DNA of 64,000 nt from Magnolia sinica (lineage: Eukaryota > Streptophyta > Magnoliopsida > Magnoliales > Magnoliaceae), in assembly GCF_029962835.1 (NCBI RefSeq), contig NC_080573.1, positions 32,915,001-32,979,000 of the forward strand, written 5' to 3'. The notes below the pieces were generated by a model. That model saw only the letters and a list, made by a program, of their open reading frames with translations, was not told the DNA's origin and did not search any database. The number at the start of each line of letters is the position of its first letter. Within the stretch, counting starts at the first letter, position 1. Made by a program: the position numbers and the translations under genes. Positions 12,665 through 23,769 of the stretch are shown piece after piece.

Positions 12665-14182
12665 GTAATAACCTAGACTTGTGGCTCTTTTGGCAGAATA
12701 ATATTTTGCTATAGCACTACTCGGTGCATTTATATCAGGTTGTACTCAACAATTTCCTACAAAGGTCTAAGCTTCTCATTTCCCAGTAGTTACACAGTAG
12801 TGCTTGATGCAACAGTAGTGCTTGATTCAACATATCTGGGCTACCACTTTTGGGCTAGTGAATTGGAATTTCTGTTTCATCATTTCAATTTTTTTTTTTC
12901 TTTTTAACCATTCTAATATCATGGCTCATGGATCTCTCTCAAGCACAACCTTTCATCTTTTGACTTCCACGTTGGTTTAACTATGCTTTTTTATGTCTTG
13001 AGAACTTATGGAATATTCTCATTGATGGAAATGAAGTTCCTGTTAGAAGCTGTATTTTCATTGATGTTGGCACTCTGTTTTTTAAAATTCTGTTTGGTCA
13101 TTTTAATGGTTTTGAGAAATCGAAACCCATGTAAATAGAATAAATATGAAATCTAATGTTCAACATGGTTTTTTAATAAGATACCACAAACTTTAAAGAG
13201 TGTTTGTTACTCAAAAGATTGCATTACAGCAAAGTCAAATGGTTGCAGAATTTTAGTGATGTTACCTCTAAAGATTGCTTATAGCAAAGTCAAGTGTTTG
13301 TAGAATTTTAGTACCTTTGTCCTTCCAAGAATGACTTGCTGGAGAAAATGGAAGGAAAAGCCATCTCTGCTTGCAGATTTGGTTCCAGAAAAAGGTAGAA
13401 AACCCTCCCCTATGCTTAAAGAGAGAATTCCATCCTGTTTTAATCCTTGTTGAATGGTTGGGGTGGATGGGGAGTGTTATTTACCTGAAATGCCCCTAAA
13501 TGCATCTAAAAGTTCTTGCTCTGAGAACGGGAATCAACCAAAAAAAGTCAACAGCAAAAATCTATGTTGGTTCTACCCAAAATGTTTGAAAAGAATATTG
13601 GAATAGGAGCTTTTGAATTTTAGTTCCACTTCAGGTTCGGGCACAAAAAGTTTTGCTGGAATTGGCTGAAATAAAACAAAAACTATTATGTTAATTTAAA
13701 GTTTTAAATAACATTTTGGGTGCATCATCTGGGTTTTAAGTCTTCAAAGATCTCTTTTCATGGCAACGAAGGAACTTCTGCCTTGGGTAACTTGTTGTGC
13801 TCGTATGGATGCTAATAGATGATCTTTTTTCATTGTGCATTAATAACAACAGTGAACCATTTCTGACTAGCATTTTAGCTGAGTATTTAAAAACTCTTTG
13901 GTGTTTTAGCTTCTTTGAAATCTCATTTATTATTATTTTTTTTTTCTTCTTTCAAGTCACTACACTTTCTCTATTCTTTATGTCCATACTCTTTTCTTTC
14001 TCTTGAATTTACAATGCGTTCAACTTTCCACTTGTAGTCGCCTGATGTTTATAAGGCTGCATGTAATCTGTTGAAGGTGAGCCTGTTTTTAGTGCCTGCA
14101 TTTAGAAATTAGCATTTCACTCTTGAAATGTGTTGTTCTGGTATTGATGGTGAGCCTGTTGATGCTTATGTTATCTTTACAG

Positions 14183-14545
14183 GACCCAACCGAGCAAACT
14201 GGCATTGATAACTTCATGGTACAACAACTTGATGGAACAGTTAATGAGTGGGGCTGGTGCAAGCAGAAGGTATCATGGTTGTTCCTCATTTATTTTTATT
14301 TTATAGGAGTTTATGATCCTTCCTGTTGGGGCATCCACTTTCAAGGAAGCCATGAAGATGGGTGTCGAAGTATATCACCATTTGAAGGCAAGCTTTTATT
14401 TTGCTTAACAACTTCAAAAATTGTCCATTTAGGTCTCAGCTACAAACTTTGATTCCCACTTCTCCTTCAGGCTATGATTAAGAAAAAATATGGCCAAGAT
14501 GCAATGAATGTTGGTGATGAAGGTGGCTTTGCACCTAATATTCAG
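14183..14545 (+). pseudogene. Captured enolase fragment (three exons)
   Basis: Three exons of plant 2-phosphoglycerate dehydratase are readable with splice sites. Exon a, 14183-14269 (29 codons), holds [25 protein letters not shown] sequence. Exon b, 14307-14387 (27 codons), holds [16 protein letters not shown]. Exon c, 14471-14545 (25 codons), holds [20 protein letters not shown]. All three are open. The roughly 60 residues that separate exons a and b in normal enolase (the LGANAILAV to GNKLAMQ part) are missing, and everything before and after is absent, so no enzyme can result. Exon b ends at a GC donor (aag|gcaagc) rather than GT. Low divergence at the protein level suggests a fairly recent or constrained capture. 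Confidence 0.9.
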
Positions 14546-16807
14546 GTTTGTTGCTAATTTAGCTTTTCCACCCTGAGAGAGCAAAAAGGAAAGACGAGAA
14601 TCCCTGAACACTGTCATGATTTGCATCCATATACATGTTCTCAATTACCAATATCATGACATGAGATTACCGTATAGGTGCATGTTGATGGGAAATGGAT
14701 GATTGATGAGCTTTTAATTTTCCATTTATATATTTTTCAGATTTTTTTTTTTTTTTGTTTGGTAATTTAAGAAAATCAGAAATCTTACAATTGGTGTAGG
14801 GAAATTGGTGAAGCCAAGCATGTTATGTGTTGAACCAACAAACATTTGCTGGAACTCCAATCATATCATAATGCTTTCTTTGAGTCCCAATTGTAGTGAT
14901 TGCAACATGGTTTGAGACAATGCTCGTATCTTTCCCTTAAAAGACCTTTTTTTTTTGTATTGATATAAAATGTTTCATTTTAAATTAATCCATTATACTT
15001 TATTTTCATCAAACAGAATGTAAGTATAGATTTGGGGCTTTGCAGGGGACTTGTATCCTGCTTGGCCGTAATGAAAATGATACTATTTAAAGTTAGAAAA
15101 TGAGTTTCCAATGGTGGAAATCTAAGGAGCAAATTGTATGCTGAATATTTGCTGCTAGAAGTGCAGTATGAAGACATTATTACAGTATTTTTAATGTCTG
15201 TTTAGAGTCACAAGCCTCACTTTTATTTTTAATGTCTGTTTAGAGTCACAAGCCTCACTTTTAGATTTTCATGTATTGTGTTTGTTAGAACATGAGCAAA
15301 CCGATCAGTAGCTTGACCTGTTTGATGCAGCATTACACGACAACCTGTTCGATAGCATACTGGGTTTTGAACTTATTGCAGGTACGATCTTGCTCTGATC
15401 CTTGGTTTACACACATTTTGAACTTACTGAGATGTGGTTACAAAATTTAAGTACCATAGTTATTTGATTTAAAAGAATTACACTGTTTACATTTGGGACA
15501 ACAGAAAGGAATGTTATCTCTTTACAGTTAGTTTACAAGAATATGTTATAGTTTGTTTTCCATAATTTTTTAGTACTTGGGCCCCATTCAACTCAACCTG
15601 CATATTTTCTGACCGAGCAACTCAAAGAGTTTTTAAGATTACTTTGATAAGAGATGAATGCTCTTGAGAAGCCTGGTTTTTAATGTGTTGGAGTATCAAA
15701 TGTTTGTCTATTGATATCTCTCAGATCCTAGTTGTTGTTGGGGTGTCTCTACGTGACGTAGTTAGCTTATACAAAGGTAGAAGAGTAATCGCAAATTTTG
15801 TGGACCTATGAGTAACTTGAAAAAAAAAACTACAACTAAGAGAACTGAAATTCACCATAATCCATGGGCTGCAATCTATGTTAAGCATATCTTCATGTCT
15901 CTGATGCCCCACTGAGCTTGTACACGTTAGTGTTCATAGACAGAATAAAAGATCATAGACTTGTGAAGGAAATGTTAAGGCCCTTTTCGTCAGAGGCCTG
16001 AAAATGAGTTCATCCCATGCTCGTCAAAGACCATGCTCGTCTTAGAGTAGAAAAATGCACTAGCAAAGATTTGAGTTTTATTGTTTTGACAAGATTATAA
16101 TCCTTTGCTGGATATTCACATTTTTTTTTCTTTCTTTTCTTTTTGGTACTAAGAGAATAAAATTGTGTTTTCAGGTTTGCCAGCGACACATGTACGGCTG
16201 GGACTGTTAGGAGAAAATATTCATTGGTGATAGTTTGAAAAACCAACTTCTCTTTCGATAGTTGGAAATTAATGTATGCATGGTTGTTTGTGAGGATATA
16301 TCCACTACAACACAACGAGTGTACTGTCATTATCTTTTAGACACTTTCTATACAGCACACCATACTGAATTTTGAATTGCAATTTATGCTGCTATGGTCT
16401 TTGTTTTCAGCATGGTGTAGAAGGACAGACGAGCTTGTTGATGGCTTGGTTTTCATGTTCATTTGGCTAGGTTTTGAAAGCCATTGGAGTAGACCCCATC
16501 AAGGGGTTTATAGATTTTCAGGTGTTGGCTTGAGTTGCAGTCTACTTTGTAATTACTGTGACTCTATTCGTCATTTTTAAACTGAGGAATTTGGGTTCTT
16601 GATGGTTTAGCTAGAGCTTCATGCTGGATCTCGTCTTTATTATGTTTATGCAGGTGGTGGAAAATGCAAAAATCTAGGCAGAAACGGTATGGATTTTTTT
16701 TTTTTTAAATAAATCTGGTCTTTTTTTAATGGCCAGAGAGAGTTCTATATTACAACGGTTCTTTTAACTATATAGTTAATTTCATTTTTTTGCTGACATT
16801 GTTGTAG

Positions 16808-16885
16808 GTGGCAGCCATGATACGATTGGATATGAGTGAATATATGGAGCGGCAAAGAAAGTAGTTGGCAAGATTAAAGTGGAAG
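16808..16885 (+). pseudogene. Captured Clp/Hsp100 ATPase fragment
   Basis: After the acceptor ttgttgtag (ending 16807) the frame reads [14 protein letters not shown]. This matches the second AAA module of ClpC/ClpB chaperones (family pattern [22 protein letters not shown]). The match stops after MER: the next codons diverge and reach TAG at 16862-16864. A donor-like site (ggaag|gttag) follows 16885. Only about 15 codons support the call. An overlapping frame is also readable (YGAAKKVVGKIKVEG), so the exon could be composite. I favour the Clp frame because a dozen-residue match to a conserved motif is unlikely by chance. Confidence 0.55.
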
Positions 16886-17293
16886 GTTAGTTTTCAATGG
16901 TATAAACCGAATTTCATGATGTTTGGTGCAACCAACTGCACCCTATGCTACACTTATTTTCATTGGTACAGAAATTGTGAGTAATAGTCTATCTTAAATC
17001 AGATGTTAAAAAGTCCTAAGCCATCTTAGAACATCTCAGGTTGTGTTTATGTTTGTATGAGTCCTAACTTTTGAGTTTTGGAACATCTAAAGTTTGAAAT
17101 TCTCATTATAGGGTATTTCTCTATGCTTGTAATGTAGTAAAATCCACCATTACTTGCATTTGTGTATTGTATGTTAATATCCCAATACTCTCACCTGCAT
17201 TTATGTATTGTATTTGAAGACATGTTTAGATGTATCCCAGAATGAGAATGAAATCGAGTATGCATCAGCTGGTGCATATTCACTGGATTGGAG

Positions 17294-17356
17294 CTGTTTG
17301 GCATGATTCAAGAGGCTGAAATTGGTGTTGGTATCAACAACATTGAAGGCATGTAG
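17294..17356 (+). pseudogene. Captured P4-type (aminophospholipid) ATPase fragment
   Basis: The frame reads [20 protein letters not shown] followed by TAG. It resembles the conserved hinge segment of plant ALA flippases (family pattern [23 protein letters not shown]), which lies just before the membrane domain. The usual GVEGMQAV continuation is cut by the stop at 17354-17356. Only about 20 codons are preserved and clean splice sites are not evident, so this is a moderate call. Confidence 0.5.
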
Positions 17357-17734
17357 GTTTGTTGTTCCTACAATTAGGCTGCCCATATATCTTCCTAACT
17401 ATAAGTCACATGTCATATATTTGAGCCATGCTCATACTATAGGATCTTGGAAGCTCTACAACTAGGAATAACAAAATCGCTAACTCTTAGATTAATTTGA
17501 GTTACTTGTATCCCACATATATCAACCATCACATCTTGCAAAAGTTGTTATGCCTGAAAGCTACCTCTGCAGAAATACTTTACTAGTAAATATATCCCTT
17601 GAGTTTGTGGATGATGTGATTATGACAATATATCTCATGATTTACAATATAAGCCTATATTTTCCTCATAAAATGAGCTTATGGTCCAATTTGCTTATAA
17701 TTGATTGTTCCTCAATACAAGTCTTTGATTACAG

Positions 17735-17803
17735 GATGCTCTTGGTGGAAATTCAAAAACAACATTTATTGCAAATGCCAGCCCATCTATTTGGTGTGAA
17801 CCT
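17735..17803 (+). pseudogene. Captured kinesin motor-domain fragment
   Basis: After the acceptor tgattacag (ending 17734) the frame reads [18 protein letters not shown]. This matches the L11/switch II-adjacent motif of kinesins (pattern [21 protein letters not shown]), closest in my reading to plant kinesin-12. The sequence then diverges (IWCEPIFLE) and hits a stop at about 17811. It is a short captured exon without motor function. Confidence 0.7.
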
Positions 17804-18315
17804 ATTTTCCTAGAGTTCTCTAATTTACTTTTTTATTTGTTTCATATTTAGAATTATATTTGTTTTGTATTGTGAATCACAAAGATAATTGTTTCCGTGC
17901 TTGGTTCCAGCACAAACCAGTCCATTCATCCAGTCTGGTCCAGGTTTTACATCTAGTCAGCTTTTAAGGTTCTTTGGGTTATGCCTTGTTCTGTGTTAGT
18001 TTTTCATGATGTGGCATGGTGGTTTCCCACTTTCCCTCTTCTTCCAAGAAATGGAAATGGTGTATTTTAGTTTTGTTGTTCATTTGTTCTGTTTTGTTGT
18101 CTTATGTGTAATATGTTTTTCATGATGTACTCCACTATAAATTATAGCTAATGCCAAGTTCTTCTTCTTTGCAGATGCTTTCAGACAACCGAACAAGCTA
18201 TAGTTGTTCATCAGCCAAGCAAAAGTCATACCCAAATCTTGCGTTGTGACTTTGTATTATTTGTGGAACTTAATGTTGTGTAACAGTTTGATTAAGTTTG
18301 TTTTGAAAACTTTAA

Positions 18316-18490
18316 CTAAACTGTTGTAATTGTAATTGATTGAATGAAGAATTGTAATTGATTCATTATTGAATGAATGATTGTAATTGAATGAATGAAG
18401 GATTGTAATTGATTCATTATTGAATGAATGATTGTAATCGAATGAATAAATGATTATGCAGGTGGTAATTGAATGAATGATTATAATTAA
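18316..18490. repeat. tgaatgaatgattgtaatt minisatellite
   Basis: Variants of ttgaatgaatgattgtaatt recur through this stretch inside the CACTA element, just before the right subterminal repeats. The repeats keep an open minus-strand frame only because the sequence is simple. Confidence 0.85.
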
Positions 18491-18505
18491 ATATTTTCTT
18501 AACAA

Positions 18506-18985
18506 TGAGCATTAGCTACGGCTATTAACCGTAGCCCTTTGTTGAAAACCGTAGCTCTTGCTGAATTCGGCTTTTTGCTACGGTTCTCATCTACTTTTAG
18601 CTACAGATAAAATCCGTAACTGTAAGTAGTTTTAAACTATGGACAATATTGCTACGGATCTAATCCGTACCTATAGTTTCATTAGCTATGGCTATTAACC
18701 GTAGCCTTGTATCTGAAAACCGTAGCTGTTGCTAATTTCAGCCTATTGCTATGGTTCTTGTTCAACTTTTAGCTACAGATATAATCCATAGTTGTAAATA
18801 CTTTAGTGCTACAGAAGCAACGGCTACGGATTTAATCCGTATCCACTATATCTATGGCTACGGATTTAATCCGTAGCCATAGCTTTTCGACCTATGGCTA
18901 CAGCACCAGTGGCTACGGTCGTGCTACGGATTTTAACCGTAGCCATAGACTTTTAGCTACGGTTTTTATCCGTAGCCTTTGCCCT
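18506..18985. repeat. Right subterminal repeats of the CACTA element
   Basis: More than ten GCTACGG / CCGTAGC-type words, many as inverted pairs separated by 4-8 bases (for example gctacggctattaaccgtagc at about 18514), fill the last 490 bp. This array is denser than the left one. Confidence 0.9.
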
Positions 18986-19002
18986 GTTTTCTGGTAGTGC
19001 TT

Positions 19003-22000
19003 AGGACCACCAAGGAGGACATCTAACCTTAATTGGGTCCCAAAAGGTAGCCTACTACGTATGCAAAGAAAGATCTAAGGCACAATCAATCCATGGCCTA
19101 GTGGGCTATACACTAAACCCAAAACAAAGGCAACCTGGTAGGCCCTTAAGCAAGGTTAGGGCCCAACCATAAGGGTCATGGGTTCACTCATTGTAGTGGG
19201 CATAATGGACAGCCCATTATCCCAACATATGGGAAATCCTTATATTTTTAACACAAGTAAGTTGGGCCTCACATCTCGGCCCAAGTATGGATTTATTATA
19301 GTGGGCAAACAAGGGCCCGACTACTTGAGTATTTGGCCTATAAGGCACATCACAATGACATGGTAAATATAGGACCCAAGGGTTCAATGGGCCTATCAAA
19401 AGTTCCAGCCTAACCAAGGTTATAAGGCCCATTAATTAACTGGAAGACTAGCCCAAGAAGAATCCAATTGGAATGGGCCTTTAATCTTGCACTAATTAAG
19501 CCCAAAAATAAAATTAGAATGGTAAGATAACTGACTTAAAACCTCCTCAAATCTAGTGGGCCATATTGCCCCAAAAGAACATTTATAGGCAACAATTATT
19601 GGGCTCAATGCCAAATTCCTGCCCACCCAAATTTCTGGGTTGGTTGGAGTCCAACAATAGAAGTATTTCTTAGTATATTTAATCCTTGATGGCCCATACG
19701 CATCACTGTGGGCCCCACTAGATGAGAGAAGATATGCAACACATATATCAAGTGGGTCAGGTCGTTGGAATGTAGGCCCAGCGGTAGCCTAAGGCAGGGA
19801 TGTCCCATGTGTAGGCAGCCCTATGAGCCCGGGGTATCTGGCCCAAAAATCCACCCAATGGGCCCCAATTAAATAATAAAAAAATATAATATGATCAATC
19901 CCCTAAGGACCCCACATGGATGGGTGGTGGGATATACAACACATCAAGGTGGGCCCACGAAGCAGGCTGGACACCCCAGCCTAGGCGTCCCTACCTAGCA
20001 GGGCACTTCCAGCCGTACCACGGCCAGCTCAAATGTCCGTTGGATCTAAAAATTTTCAGGGTGATACTTCCATAGGTGACCTATACCCCCACAAAATTTT
20101 AAGATTTTTGGACACTTAAAAATATTTTAATTTATTTAAATGAAACTGACTGTCCAGAAAATTGAACTGACCTGTACGTCTCAACATGGTGGGCCAGTCC
20201 GGCCGTTTCCACGGTGTGTACAGGGGTCTATTGGACCTAAAATTTGTTAGGTGGGTCCTACCATGGGTGTACCACATTTTCTCAAAATTTCAGAATTTTT
20301 AGACGTCTAGAAATATTTTAATTTATTTAAAGAAGTCAATCTGTCTTGAAAATCGGACTGATCTGGACACCATATTGTAATGGGTCGGTCCAGCCACTAC
20401 CATGGTGTGTATAGGTGTCCATTAGCCCCAAAATTTTGTAGGTGGGTCCTACCATGAGTGGACCACCTCTTTAAAAAATTTTATGATTTTTGGATACTCA
20501 TAAATATTTTAATTAAATTAGAAATTTCAATATGTCCAAGAAGAGATGTTGCTGTCCATACATTGTTTACCCAATAAGGTGGGCCCAAACTTCATCCAGG
20601 AGGGGCAAAATAGAGGTTTAGTATTTTCTTCATAAAATACAGTAAGGTGGGGTCCACAAAGTGGCCCATCCCTCAGAGAAACCAAGCTGAAGTATATGTT
20701 TTCCCTCCATACATGTGGGCTGGACAGCCCAACAAAGTGGACCGCCCACCCCTATGGGCCTCCTTTTTGGGTACCATTTCATGGGCCATCTGAGGTATGA
20801 CCCACTACACCTCAAGGTGGGGTCCACACCTTCTCATTACACCCCATAATTATAAAGAAAATAATGAAAATCATGATCCAAAAATTCATACCAAAGATTG
20901 AACATGACAGTCCATGCAATAGTCCAGATTTTTGGACAACAATACATGGCTGGACACTTCAACCTATATCTTAATAATCTCAGCCATAAAAAGGGTGTGT
21001 GGCCTTCCTCAGTGGGCCCCACATATGTCCAGATCACAGACTAAGACTAGGACACTTGCATGTATCGATTAAGGTGTCCAAAGATCATGGAGTTGGGAAG
21101 TAAGGGCCTCCCGCTTTGCTGGATTTATTTTTATTTTTAATTTTATTTTTATTTATTTTGGACATCCTAGGCCCACTAAATGGACCACACACACATCATC
21201 ATCCACACATTAGAGAAAAGAGAAGAAGAAAAGAAAGTAATCCGGCCATAGGGGTAGGGCCCCGCCACTAATGGGCCCTCCTAAGAGTCAATATCAACCA
21301 TACAACAATGTTACTTGAACATGCAACATTAAACTAATGCATGCATGATCTATGACTAGAATGGGTGGTTGGGATGCGATCCCAACATGACTTCTAGGAT
21401 CTAGATGTCCCTTAAAATAAAGTGGATGATACAATACATCATGATGGGGTCCAAGGAGAATGGCCTCATCATGTTTCATGATATGCATGTAGGATGGGCT
21501 AAAAGGCCACATCCGTGAGGTCAAATGGAGTCCCCATCATGGATTGGTGAGCCCCATATGATCCCAACAAAAGAAATAAGAAGATTTTAAGGGTAGAAAA
21601 TCAGATCAGCATGATCATAGTTACCCACCTTAAGATCTCTATCAAAACTCCACTCCAAGCTTCTAATGGTCCAAGGAAGCAAGATGAAGGGTTGAGATAG
21701 GTTTTCAATGGAGGGATTGAGGGGAAAAAGGAGGAGAAGGGGATGAAAAAGAGGGGAAAAGGGGCTGGATTTTTTTTTGCAAGAGAGAAAAAAGGAGAGA
21801 AATGAGGGAGGAGAGAGAGGAATGAAATACATTTGCCAGCAAGAAGGGAGTTTTATTCAAAGTGATGATTACATTTGCTAGAAAAGAGGATGTGGTGGTC
21901 TCTCTCTTTCCCTAGAGAAGAGAAATTTCAGAAAATTTCAGATTGGGGAAGAGAAATTGCATGGGGAAGAAAAAAAATCTCATGATGACTTCTAGAAAAG

Positions 22001-22754
22001 AGAAAAAGAACGAGTCATGATGAGTTTGGGGAAGGGAGTCCATCATTGCTAGACTAGGCCATATGTCATCATGGAAATAGTGATGTCATCACCATGGCAA
22101 ACGTGCACATGGAGAAACATGCAAATCATGTGGGTCCCACCAAAAACACGATAATGGTCCAAAAGACACGCGGCCCATAGCTTTTGATGGACATGTCAGA
22201 TTTTCGTACGAGACGCGTCGTTGGAACCGCGACGACGATGCAGTCACAATGGCGCAAGTCTCAGGTCAATCCGAGTCGAGTCTACATGACCGAACTCAAG
22301 GGTAACCGTAAACACTATCTGAAGGTCGCGGGTAGCCGAAATTTGACCGGTAGGACCGCGAGACCAAAATGAATGAAATGCATACTTACACACGAACACA
22401 CGCGAACTTGGGTCAGGTCTCACAGTCGTCAAGCCTAATAAGGCGGTCATAACCGTATAGTTTCGCGGTTGTCAGACTTTCGACGCACTGTCCAGGTCCG
22501 ATACGAAGTTTCAATGTGCTCCCGAAAGCAACTGGGTTTAAAAGTTGATCCTAGATTTCAGGGTAATATAGCGTAAATGACTGTACAAGTTTTTGGTCTT
22601 ACAGATCGTATTTAAAGTGATCTAAACTAATTTCACAGATAATCTTGTTTAACACTCAGTTAATTCTCATCTAATTTCTAAAGGATTTGGTCCTGAGTGA
22701 TTTCTATCTGAGGTGGTACTTGGGTCTTGGTATGGATTCTTCTGAGACGTTACA
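19003..22754. other. Noncoding LTR-like block right of the CACTA insertion
   Basis: Continuation of 8152-9605 beyond the CACTA element; the phrase before the insertion (tctatgggcctacctt) resumes as cttaggacc. It is rich in gggccc words, contains the 191-bp tandem array and a purine-rich tract (21690-21980), and ends with GC-richer sequence (22180-22540) before gacgttaca. No retroelement protein is visible. Confidence 0.5.
20030..20545. repeat. 191-bp tandem repeat, about 2.7 copies
   Basis: The word aatattttaa in equivalent context occurs at 20121, 20312 and 20503, a constant 191-bp step. Each unit has a 'ggtgggtcctaccatg' part, a 'ttttagatttttgga' part and ends with a 'ccatggtgtgta' part. 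Copies are diverged, so the array is old. Confidence 0.85.
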
Positions 22755-23162
22755 TTCGGTGACTCGGTTATTTTGATATTGATGTTGCTCACCAAATATT
22801 TGATGAAATTACTCAACGAAGTATTGGCTAGTGGCGGGGAAGGTATGGATATGACCCAAATACCCTTGTATCTTAATTTTGATGTTGCCTACTGAGTGCT
22901 TGATGAAATACTTGTAAACTATTGTTGCTGTTATACATATTGTGAGAAATTGAAGGTGCACTCCATGTGTTTGAGAAAATGCCGCATAGGCTTGAACTTG
23001 GCTTGAACTCGACTCGAATTGGCCCGGGCTAAACTGAGCCTAGCCGAGCTGGCCAATCAAGCTCGAGGACTGAGCTGAGTCGAGTTCGAGTTGAGGTCAA
23101 CCAGTGGCTGAGCCAGGTTGAGCTGTGCCAATTGGACTTATGCACAGCTCTACCGTTGAAGC

Positions 23163-23760
23163 TAGGGGTGCAACTTGGTCAGGTTGTATCAAGTTGAAGA
23201 ACAACTAGAGCCTAACCCAACCGCAAAAAGACCCAAACTGCAACCCAACCCGGCCTAAATTTCAACCCAAGGTACTCAACCCAACCTAGCCCAATTTGAA
23301 CCTAACTTAACCCAACGTAAATACATGTGTATATTCCTAACTCAACCTAACATAACCTCAATTTGCTCAGCCCGGGCCTACCTCTTTCCAATTCAAATAG
23401 GGTCCTATTCGACACTATCCCAGCACAGGGACCTTGCAACCCAAGCCAAGCCAACCCGACCCAACCCGACGTGAGCTTCTGTTGGGTCAATCAGGTTAGC
23501 GACCTGGTTCCAATCCTTGCCCGAGTGGTAGACTCTAATGAGTTTCAACACGAGTCCTTGGGTTCGAAACCCTTAGGTGGTGAAATCCCACTATGGCGTG
23601 CGTGGGTGTATGGGGGTGCGTGTGTAAAAATAAAAAGGAAAAGTAATAATAATGATCAAGTTAGCGACGCAAACCCGAGTTACCGCCCTAGCTGGGACAG
23701 GGTTACCCATCCTAACAAAACCTTGAACCAAGAATAACCAGACGGTGCGTATGAAAAGAA
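23163..23760. repeat. CCCAACC-rich hAT/MITE-like repeat
   Basis: It begins ctaggggtgcaac, a terminus often seen in plant hAT-like MITEs, followed by about 250 bp of cccaaccc/aacctaac words. A SINE is inserted in it at 23504. The right terminus is not clear. Confidence 0.4.
23504..23659 (+). mobile_element. tRNA-derived SINE
   Basis: It has an A-box-like gagtggtagactc and a B-box-like gggttcgaaaccc, followed by the shared body gtggtgaaatcccac...ggcgtg and an A-rich tail (taaaaataaaaagg). The 9-mer gttagcgac at 23495-23503 recurs at 23660-23668, a perfect target duplication. The same family appears at 45681 and 58888 in the opposite orientation. The B box makes part of it look like a tRNA gene, but no cloverleaf can be completed. 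Confidence 0.88.
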
Positions 23761-23769
23761 ATCCTATAA

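Larger units (their letters stand above)
9606..18999 (+). mobile_element. CACTA transposon carrying host-gene fragments (Pack-CACTA type)
   Basis: The left end is CACTACCAAAAAAATGACC; the right end, read inverted, is CACTACCAGAAAACAGGGC. The trinucleotide ctt flanks both ends (9603-9605 and 19000-19002), the 3-bp target duplication of CACTA/En-Spm elements. Both ends carry many inverted GCTACGG/CCGTAGC words, the subterminal arrays bound by TNPA-like proteins in known CACTA elements. Length is 9,394 bp. No TNP2-like transposase domain or long reading frame is visible, so it is probably non-autonomous. Instead the interior holds fragments of unrelated genes: NAC (12290), enolase (14183), Clp/Hsp100 (16808), P4-ATPase (17294) and kinesin (17735), all in + orientation, most with splice sites kept. 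It inserted into the LTR-like block. Confidence 0.9.
5298..22754 (-). mobile_element. LTR-type noncoding element(s) inside the hAT-like element
   Basis: The pentamer ttcgg stands at 5293-5297 and again at 22755-22759, exactly where the hAT-like sequence breaks and resumes. The insertion starts ggtaacgccc and ends gacgttaca, inverted LTR-style termini of the TGTAACGCCC...GTTACA kind. Removing the CACTA element leaves about 8.06 kb. A second LTR-like start, tgtcacgcccc, sits at 8152, so the block may be two adjacent or nested LTRs (5298-8151 and 8152-22754). I see no obvious similarity between the halves. No gag or pol motif was found, so it could be solo LTRs or a large noncoding derivative. 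Orientation is suggested by a minus-strand TATA box near 7683. Confidence 0.5.
5091..23160. mobile_element. hAT-like non-autonomous element, split by later insertions
   Basis: The left part, 5099-5297, starts tagagttgtacac and is full of ctcgactcg/agctcgg words. The right part, 22755-23152, carries the same composition inverted and ends tgcacagctcta, the inverted counterpart of the left terminus. The eight bases outside each end are ctgttgag (5091-5098) and ccgttgaa (23153-23160), identical at 6 of 8, as expected for an aged hAT target duplication. The two parts together are about 600 bp with no transposase. Everything between 5298 and 22754 is later insertion. A fuller relative lies at 46760-47663. 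Superfamily assignment rests on TSD length and terminus style only. Confidence 0.68.

Noticed and set aside
16830..16885. Alternative reading YGAAKKVVGKIKVEG in the Clp exon
   Set aside because: Protein-like, but I know no family match and a stop precedes it; the Clp motif in the other frame is stronger. Kept as an uncertainty.
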